Positions 1 through 5,099 of a stretch of DNA of 5,099 bases are shown piece by piece. The translations under genes and the position numbers were made by a program. The number at the start of each line of letters is the position of its first letter. Position 1 is the stretch's first letter. The stretch is from an uncultured Lachnospiraceae bacterium (GTDB lineage Bacteria > Bacillota > Clostridia > Lachnospirales > Lachnospiraceae): NCBI GenBank assembly GCA_946627575.1, contig CAMOVS010000128.1:1-5099 (forward strand). The letters are read 5' to 3'. The notes beneath the pieces were generated by a model, which was not told the origin of the DNA, did not search any database, and saw nothing but the letters and a program-made list of their open reading frames with translations.

Positions 1-39
1 AGAAAATGCTTTCCGGCAATCTGTCTTCAAATGATCTTA
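1..39 (-). other. Spacer downstream of rpsL, cut by window edge
   Basis: These 39 bases follow the rpsL TAA stop in the direction of transcription. No start codon with a ribosome binding site, terminator hairpin or promoter can be recognised here. In this gene order the next gene is usually rpsG (ribosomal protein S7), but it lies outside the window, so this is expectation only. Confidence 0.5.
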
Positions 40-453
40 TTATTTCTTCGGTCTCTTGGCACCATACTTGGAACGGGCCTGTCTTCTGTTGGCAACGCCG
101 GCTGTATCCAAAGTACCTCTAACGATGTGATATCTGGTACCGGGCAGGTCTTTTACTCTGCCGCCGCGGATCAGGACAACGCTGTGCTCCTGAAGGTTAT
201 GGCCTTCTCCGGGAATATAGCTGGTTACTTCGATTCCGTTGGAGAGACGTACTCTGGCGATCTTACGAAGAGCGGAGTTCGGCTTCTTCGGTGTCGCAGT
301 CTTCACAGCTGTGCAGACACCTCTCTTCTGGGGAGAGCTTGTATCTGTCGCTTTCTTCTTCAGGGAGTTAAATCCCCTCTGGAGAGCCGGTGCTGTGGAT
401 TTCTTCGTTGCTGACTGTCTTCCCTTACGTACTAACTGGTTAAAAGTTGGCAT
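40..453 (-). CDS. rpsL: 30S ribosomal protein S12
   Basis: Complete 137-residue S12 (uS12), a 30S subunit protein at the decoding centre that helps check codon-anticodon pairing. The family signature is clear: PQKRGVCT at 41-48, [11 protein letters not shown] at 54-64, [22 protein letters not shown] at 84-105 (split: [10 protein letters not shown], then [12 protein letters not shown]), and the basic end [13 protein letters not shown]. Length matches Firmicutes S12 (about 138), which carries a longer N-terminal part (residues about 13-40) than E. coli. K56 and K101, equivalent to E. coli K43 and K88, are both lysine, so the classic streptomycin-resistance positions are wild type. D102 is the aspartate that RimO methylthiolates in other bacteria. 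The ATG start is fixed by an ideal Shine-Dalgarno sequence upstream. It is the first gene after a consensus promoter and is probably cotranscribed with rpsG beyond the window edge. Confidence 0.98.
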   Translation of the reverse strand: MPTFNQLVRKGRQSATKKSTAPALQRGFNSLKKKATDTSSPQKRGVCTAVKTATPKKPNSALRKIARVRLSNGIEVTSYIPGEGHNLQEHSVVLIRGGRVKDLPGTRYHIVRGTLDTAGVANRRQARSKYGAKRPKK

Positions 454-462
454 TTTCGAAAT

Positions 463-470
463 TCACCTCC
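463..470 (-). promoter_or_regulatory. Ribosome binding site of rpsL
   Basis: On the minus strand this reads GGAGGTGA, a full 8-base match to the anti-Shine-Dalgarno end of 16S rRNA. Nine bases (ATTTCGAAA) separate it from the rpsL ATG. It is directly preceded by the palindrome ATGCAT (471-476), which may pair with the leader hairpin loop. Confidence 0.9.
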
Positions 471-491
471 ATGCATAGTCTCTGTTTTATC

Positions 492-528
492 ATGTGGGAC
501 TGGTCTGGTTGCATACGAGTCCACACAC
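492..528 (-). promoter_or_regulatory. Hairpin in the rpsL mRNA 5' leader
   Basis: In the minus-strand transcript, bases 528-518 can pair with 501-492: five pairs GGACU/AGUCC, a single bulged U at 523, then GUGUG with CACAU (last pair a G-U wobble). The loop is 16 nt (517-502). If transcription starts near 530 as the promoter predicts, this hairpin would sit at the extreme 5' end of the message, where it could stabilise the RNA or serve in translational control. The pairing is seen in the sequence; the role is inference, and no known ribosomal-protein leader family was recognised. Confidence 0.45.
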
Positions 529-536
529 ATTCAGTT

Positions 537-565
537 ATTATATCTGCTTTGTCTATCCTTGTCAA
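537..565 (-). promoter_or_regulatory. Consensus housekeeping-sigma promoter of the rpsL (str) operon
   Basis: The minus strand shows TTGACA (565-560), a 17-base spacer (559-543) and TATAAT (542-537): both hexamers and the spacing match the sigma-A/sigma-70 consensus exactly. There is no extended -10 TG. The start point should fall at an A at about 530-531, giving a leader of roughly 77 nt before rpsL. The -35 box lies immediately after the rpoC terminator hairpin, so the operon can start independently of rpoBC read-through. Confidence 0.9.
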
Positions 566-604
566 GAAATTAATCTGCAGAGCCGGCTTAAACCGGCCCT
601 GCAG
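566..604 (-). terminator. Probable intrinsic terminator after rpoC
   Basis: Bases 604-593 and 586-575 form a 12-bp stem in minus-strand RNA: CUGCAGGGCCGG with CCGGCUCUGCAG, one pair being G-U, loop UUUAAG. Read on the plus strand the wobble becomes an A-C mismatch, so the structure favours the minus strand. It is followed by AUUAAUUUC (574-566), a broken U-rich stretch, so termination may be incomplete and some read-through into rpsL is possible. It begins 62 bases after the rpoC stop. Confidence 0.7.
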
Positions 605-608
605 CGAT

Positions 609-626
609 AATTAGTCTTTACTAATT
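609..626 (-). repeat. Small AT-rich inverted repeat upstream of the terminator
   Basis: AATTAGT (626-620 in minus orientation: AATTAGT, loop AAAG, ACTAATT) forms a perfect 7-bp stem with a 4-base loop. It lies between the rpoC stop and the GC-rich terminator hairpin. No U-tract follows, so it is not a terminator alone; it could protect the rpoC 3' end or be incidental. Confidence 0.4.
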
Positions 627-665
627 GTATCCGATTATGACTTGATTCCTGGATTTTGATATCCC

Positions 666-3600
666 TTATTCACCCATTGTGGGACTGTGCAGGATCTCAT
701 CTTCCACAAACTCGGTGATAGCACCGTAATCATAAGCGTCCTGACTATCCTCAACCTGCTCGGCTTTGGGTCTTTCCAGGTGCAGATTCCGATAGCGCTT
801 CAAGCCGGTTCCGGCTGGAATCAGCTTGCCGAGAAGCACATTCTCCTTCAGTCCGATCAGGGGGTCAACCTTACCCTTGATGGCTGCGTCGGTCAGAACC
901 TTGGTGGTCTCCTGGAAGGATGCCGCTGCCAGGAAGGAGTTGGTAGCCAGAGAAGCCTTGGTAATCCCCAGAAGGGTCTGCTCTGCCGTTGCCGGCTCCA
1001 GTCCTCTCTCCACAAGCTCTTCATTCTTCTCTTCGAAGTCAAGGATGTCGACCAGTGTTCCGGGCAGATAATCGGTATCTCCCGCCTCTTCGATCTTCAC
1101 CTTCTTGAGCATCTGTCGAACAATGATCTCGATATGCTTGTCGTTGATATCAACACCCTGCAGACGGTATACTCGCTGAACCTCTCTCATCATGTAATCC
1201 TGAACGGCTTCCACGCCTTTAATCTTAAGGATATCATGAGGATTGACGGAACCTTCAGTGAGCTGGTCACCGGCCTCAAGGTATTCGTTATTGTTGATTT
1301 TATGACTGAACCTGGATCCGTAGGGAATCAGGTAGGTCTTGGATTCACCGGTCTCATCGTTCACCACGATGATCTCCCGCTTCTCATTGGTCTCGCGGAT
1401 CTCCGGTCTGCCGGCGATCTCGGTAATGATGGCCAGACCCTTAGGTTTACGGGCTTCGAAAAGCTCCTCGACACGGGGAAGACCCTGTGTGATATCGTTA
1501 CCTGCAACACCGCCGGTATGGAAGGTACGCATGGTAAGCTGGGTACCCGGCTCTCCGATGGACTGAGCGGCAATGATTCCTACGGCCTCGCCCACCTGAA
1601 CCGGCTTGTTGGTAGCCAGGTTGGCACCATAACACTTAGCACAGGCGCCGTTCTTGGACTTGCAGGAAAGCATGTTACGGATCTTAACTCTTTCGTATCC
1701 TGCTGCAATCAGGGCATTGGCTCTCTTAGGCGTGATCATATGGTTGGCCTTTACGATCAGGTTGCCTTCTTCATCAGAATAATCTTCTGCCGCATAACGG
1801 CCGGAGATTCTGTCCTTGAGATCTTCGATCGCGTTCTTTCCGGAGCTGTTGCCACTGATATCCGTATCCAGGATAGCGCTGACATACATGCCCGGAATCT
1901 CACTCTTGCCTTCACAGCAATCCATCTCACGAATGATCAGCTCCTGAGATACATCAACCAGACGACGGGTCAGATAACCGGAGTCGGCGGTACGCAGGGC
2001 CGTATCAGACAGACCTTTACGGGCGCCGTGGGCGGAAATAAAGTATTCCAGAACGTCCAGACCTTCACGGAAATTAGACTTGATAGGCAGCTCGATGGTC
2101 CGTCCCTGGGTATCGGCCATCAGACCACGCATACAGACAAGCTGCTTGATCTGCTGATCAGAACCACGGGCGCCGGAATCGGCCATCATGTTGATATTGT
2201 TGTAGGGATCTCTGTTGACCTTAAGCTGGCCTGCCAGGGTAGTATCGGCATTCTGCCATACTTCCACGACGCTTCTGTGCCGCTCCTCATCGGTCATATA
2301 TCCACGGCGGTGCAGTCTGGTGATCTGCTCCACTTTATCCTGAGCATCTGCCAGAATGCTCGCCTTCTTTTCGGGTACGTTCATATCGGAAATCGATACG
2401 GAAAGAGCGCCGATGGTGGAATATTTGTATCCGATCGCCTTGATGTCATCAAGGACTTCGGCAGTCTTTGTTGTTCCCTCGGTACTAATGCAGCGGTCCA
2501 GGATATCCTTCAGCTGCTTCTTGCCGCACTGATAGTCGACTTCCACCTTGAGGAAGTTCTCCGGATCGCTTCGGTCTACGATACCAAGGTTCTGAGGAAT
2601 GATCTCGTTAAAGAGCAGACGTCCTGCTGTACAGTCGATAGTCCGTCGAATCTCCGTTCCATCAGGAAGCACTCCTCTTCTGCGCACCTTGATCTTACTA
2701 TGGAGAGTAATGATATGATTCTCATAAGCGAGGAAAACCTCATTCTCCGACTTGAAGATCTTCCCTTCACCCTTCTCGCCGTCTTTCTCCATGGTCAGGT
2801 AATAGATACCAAGCACCATATCCTGGGAAGGAACGGCAACCGGCGCGCCGTCGGAAGGTTTCAGAAGGTTGTTGGGGGACAGAAGGAGGAAGCGGCACTC
2901 AGCCTGGGCTTCCTGGGACAGCGGCAGATGAACCGCCATCTGGTCACCGTCGAAGTCAGCGTTAAAGGCTGTACATACCAATGGATGCAGCTTGATAGCT
3001 TTACCTTCTACCAGGATCGGCTCGAAAGCCTGGATTCCCAGTCTGTGAAGGGTAGGAGCACGGTTAAGCATAACCGGATGTTCCTTGATAACTCTCTCCA
3101 GTACATCCCATACTTCAGGGTCCATTTTCTCGATTTTTTTCTTAGCAGACTTGATGTTGCCTGCCTTCTGGTCAGCCACAAGCTCCTTCATAACAAAGGG
3201 CTTGAAAAGCTCGATGGCCATCTCCTTGGGGAGACCGCACTGGTAGATCTTGAGCTCGGGACCGACTACGATAACAGAACGGCCGGAATAGTCTACACGC
3301 TTACCCAGCAGGTTCTGACGGAACCGTCCCTGTTTACCCCTCAGCATGTGGGACAAGGATTTCAGCTTTCTGTTGCCCTGGGTGGTAACGGCATTACCCC
3401 GACGTCCGTTGTCGATCAGGGCATCCACAGCCTCCTGCATCATACGCTTCTCGTTGCGGACGATCAGGTCAGGAGCTTTCATATCCAAAAGTTTTTTAAG
3501 ACGGTTATTTCTATTGATAATTCTTCTATAAAGATCATTGAGGTCCGATGTGGCAAAGCGGCCGCCATCCAGCTGAACCATAGGACGAATGTCCGGAGGT

Positions 3601-4343
3601 ATAACGGGAATGGCATCCAGGATCATCCACTCCGGCCGGTTGCCGGACTGACGGAAGGCTTCTACAACTTCCAGTCTCTTGATATTTCTCGCTTTTTTCT
3701 GGCCGCTGGCCCCTTCCAGACTATCTCTGAGTTCCTTGGATTCCTTCTCAAGATCAATGCGCATAAGCAGTTCTTTTACCGCTTCGGCACCCATACCTAC
3801 GCGGAAGGATCCGATATCATCTCCTGCAGTCCGGTACTCGTCCATGATGCGACGGTACTCTGCATCGGAGATCACGGTCTTTTCTTCGATATTGGTATTA
3901 CCCTGGTCCAGAACCACATAGGAAGCAAAGTAAAGTATCTTTTCCAGGTCCTTGGGCGACATATCAAGAATCAGACCCATGCGGCTGGGAATTCCCTTGA
4001 AATACCAGATATGGGATACCGGAGCAGACAGCTCGATGTGGCCCATACGCTCTCTTCTTACACTGGCTTTGGTAATCTCCACACCGCATTTATCACAGAC
4101 AACGCCTTTATAACGTTCTTTTTTATATTTACCGCAATGGCACTCCCAGTCTTTGCTGGGCCCAAAAATCCGCTCACAAAACAGACCATCCTTTTCCGGC
4201 TTCAGGGTCCGGTAGTTGATCGTCTCAGGTTTGGTCACCTCACCGTGAGACCACTTACGAATCAACTCCGGAGAAGCGAGACCTATCTTTATGGCATCGA
4301 AATTCACAGATGTTTCCGCAGGTTGATTATTCATTGCAGGCAT
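666..4343 (-). CDS. rpoC: DNA-directed RNA polymerase subunit beta'
   Basis: Complete 1225-residue beta' subunit, which with beta forms the RNA polymerase active centre and DNA clamp. Visible in order: N-terminal zinc ribbon C68, C70, C83, C86; the clamp coiled coil that binds sigma (about 263-316, with [13 protein letters not shown]); switch/rudder region [21 protein letters not shown] (336-356); the catalytic [10 protein letters not shown] at 461-470 with Mg-binding D463, D465, D467; MADSGARGS (720-728); the bridge helix from GARKGL to RRLVDV (773-798); second zinc site C809, C894, C901, C904; trigger loop MRTFHTGG (938-945) with M938, R939 and H942; and the C-terminal jaw/clamp block ending near LKRYRN (1181). 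No large insertion follows the trigger-loop histidine, unlike the 1407-residue E. coli protein. The ATG at 4343 lies 5 bases after GGAGG; an ATG three codons in (4334) would lie 14 bases after it, so the exact start is slightly uncertain. It follows rpoB by 135 bp, in the same operon. Confidence 0.98.
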   Translation of the reverse strand: MPAMNNQPAETSVNFDAIKIGLASPELIRKWSHGEVTKPETINYRTLKPEKDGLFCERIFGPSKDWECHCGKYKKERYKGVVCDKCGVEITKASVRRERMGHIELSAPVSHIWYFKGIPSRMGLILDMSPKDLEKILYFASYVVLDQGNTNIEEKTVISDAEYRRIMDEYRTAGDDIGSFRVGMGAEAVKELLMRIDLEKESKELRDSLEGASGQKKARNIKRLEVVEAFRQSGNRPEWMILDAIPVIPPDIRPMVQLDGGRFATSDLNDLYRRIINRNNRLKKLLDMKAPDLIVRNEKRMMQEAVDALIDNGRRGNAVTTQGNRKLKSLSHMLRGKQGRFRQNLLGKRVDYSGRSVIVVGPELKIYQCGLPKEMAIELFKPFVMKELVADQKAGNIKSAKKKIEKMDPEVWDVLERVIKEHPVMLNRAPTLHRLGIQAFEPILVEGKAIKLHPLVCTAFNADFDGDQMAVHLPLSQEAQAECRFLLLSPNNLLKPSDGAPVAVPSQDMVLGIYYLTMEKDGEKGEGKIFKSENEVFLAYENHIITLHSKIKVRRRGVLPDGTEIRRTIDCTAGRLLFNEIIPQNLGIVDRSDPENFLKVEVDYQCGKKQLKDILDRCISTEGTTKTAEVLDDIKAIGYKYSTIGALSVSISDMNVPEKKASILADAQDKVEQITRLHRRGYMTDEERHRSVVEVWQNADTTLAGQLKVNRDPYNNINMMADSGARGSDQQIKQLVCMRGLMADTQGRTIELPIKSNFREGLDVLEYFISAHGARKGLSDTALRTADSGYLTRRLVDVSQELIIREMDCCEGKSEIPGMYVSAILDTDISGNSSGKNAIEDLKDRISGRYAAEDYSDEEGNLIVKANHMITPKRANALIAAGYERVKIRNMLSCKSKNGACAKCYGANLATNKPVQVGEAVGIIAAQSIGEPGTQLTMRTFHTGGVAGNDITQGLPRVEELFEARKPKGLAIITEIAGRPEIRETNEKREIIVVNDETGESKTYLIPYGSRFSHKINNNEYLEAGDQLTEGSVNPHDILKIKGVEAVQDYMMREVQRVYRLQGVDINDKHIEIIVRQMLKKVKIEEAGDTDYLPGTLVDILDFEEKNEELVERGLEPATAEQTLLGITKASLATNSFLAAASFQETTKVLTDAAIKGKVDPLIGLKENVLLGKLIPAGTGLKRYRNLHLERPKAEQVEDSQDAYDYGAITEFVEDEILHSPTMGE

Positions 4344-4346
4344 AAA

Positions 4347-4356
4347 CTCCTCCTTT
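4347..4356 (-). promoter_or_regulatory. Ribosome binding site of rpoC
   Basis: The minus strand reads AAAGGAGGAG followed by TTT and the ATG at 4343. Spacing from GGAGG to this ATG is only 5 bases, and to the next in-frame ATG (4334-4332) 14 bases, so the site does not settle the start firmly. A second GGAGG lies 18 bases further upstream (4371-4367). Confidence 0.85.
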
Positions 4357-4369
4357 GTAATTTAAGCCT
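4350..4369 (-). repeat. Direct repeat copy next to the rpoC start
   Basis: Minus strand AGGCTTAAATTACAAAGGAG. It matches the copy at 4443-4462 at 19 of 20 positions, the only difference being A versus G at the eighth base. This copy includes the GGAG of the working rpoC ribosome binding site. Confidence 0.85.
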
Positions 4370-4395
4370 CCTATTTATTAACAAACCGTTCGGAT

Positions 4396-4443
4396 GCCCG
4401 GTTTCTCAGCCGTATGGCTCTGCCATGACGGGAGAAACCCGGC
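4396..4443 (-). repeat. Long imperfect hairpin in the rpoB-rpoC spacer
   Basis: The arms 4432-4443 and 4396-4407 pair at 11 of 12 positions (GCCGGGTTTCTC with GAGAAACCGGGC, one G-G mismatch). The inner part continues as CCGT/ACGG and ATGGC/GCCAT, with a single bulged C on one side and a CU bulge on the other, closing on a 3-base AGA loop: about 20 base pairs in 48 nt. In the transcript no U-tract follows, so it does not look like a terminator. It directly abuts (by one shared base) the upstream direct repeat copy. Possible roles are an RNase III-type processing site, an mRNA stability element, or a remnant of a small palindromic insertion; none is established here. Confidence 0.75.
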
Positions 4444-4462
4444 TCCTTTGTAATCTAAGCCT
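4443..4462 (-). repeat. Direct repeat copy after the rpoB stop
   Basis: Minus strand AGGCTTAGATTACAAAGGAG, 19 of 20 identical to the copy at 4350-4369, offset by 93 bases. It starts 16 bases after the rpoB stop codon and contains a GGAG that has no suitably spaced gene behind it; the hairpin follows directly. Confidence 0.85.
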
Positions 4463-4478
4463 ATATCTTTCTATGATT

Positions 4479-5099
<621 letters not shown>

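Noticed and set aside
40..453. Streptomycin-resistance allele of rpsL
   Set aside because: K56 and K101, the equivalents of E. coli K43 and K88, are both lysine and the KDLPG loop is intact.
31..478. Plus-strand frames opposite rpsL
   Set aside because: They are complements of the clearly identified S12 gene, with no ribosome binding site or family resemblance.
4406..4426. Six-residue leader peptide MAEPYG inside the spacer hairpin
   Set aside because: The ATG is 16 bases from the nearest GGAG and buried in the hairpin, and the peptide has no run of regulatory codons; probably chance.
4396..4443. Spacer hairpin as an intrinsic terminator
   Set aside because: The bases after it in the transcript (AUCCGAACGG) contain no U-tract, and terminating here would cut rpoC off from rpoB.

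Overview
This window is a piece of the RNA polymerase / ribosomal protein 'str' region of a Firmicute, read entirely on the minus strand. From high to low coordinates it holds the C-terminal end of rpoB (cut by the window edge), complete rpoC, and complete rpsL. Gene order, the RpoC length of about 1.2 kb codons without the large trigger-loop insertion of proteobacteria, and the S12 N-terminal region (an extra stretch as in Bacillus, not found in E. coli) point to Firmicutes. Wording such as '[27 protein letters not shown]' style S12 sequence and the 'REMDCCEG' stretch in RpoC resemble Lachnospiraceae from memory; the family assignment is an inference. Base composition looks roughly balanced by eye.

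Layout. 4479-5099: rpoB C-terminus with a strongly acidic tail. 4344-4478: a 135-bp rpoB-rpoC spacer with no gene but with unusual structure: two copies of a 20-bp sequence (19/20 identical) that contains the Shine-Dalgarno core, and between them a long imperfect hairpin. 666-4343: rpoC. 454-665: a 212-bp spacer holding, in transcription order, a small AT-rich hairpin, a GC-rich terminator-like hairpin, a perfect-consensus housekeeping promoter (TTGACA, 17 bp, TATAAT), a 5' leader that can fold into a hairpin, and a strong ribosome binding site. 40-453: rpsL. 1-39: start of the spacer after rpsL; rpsG and the elongation factor genes would be expected beyond the edge but are not visible.

Functionally, RpoB and RpoC together form the catalytic core of RNA polymerase, and S12 sits at the ribosomal decoding centre. 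The terminator-promoter junction between rpoC and rpsL suggests that transcription of the polymerase genes is (at least partly) ended and the ribosomal protein operon is started afresh by its own strong promoter. There is no sign of a mobile element, CRISPR array, defence system or other novel gene system; the points worth a second look lie in the two spacers and in a few protein details.
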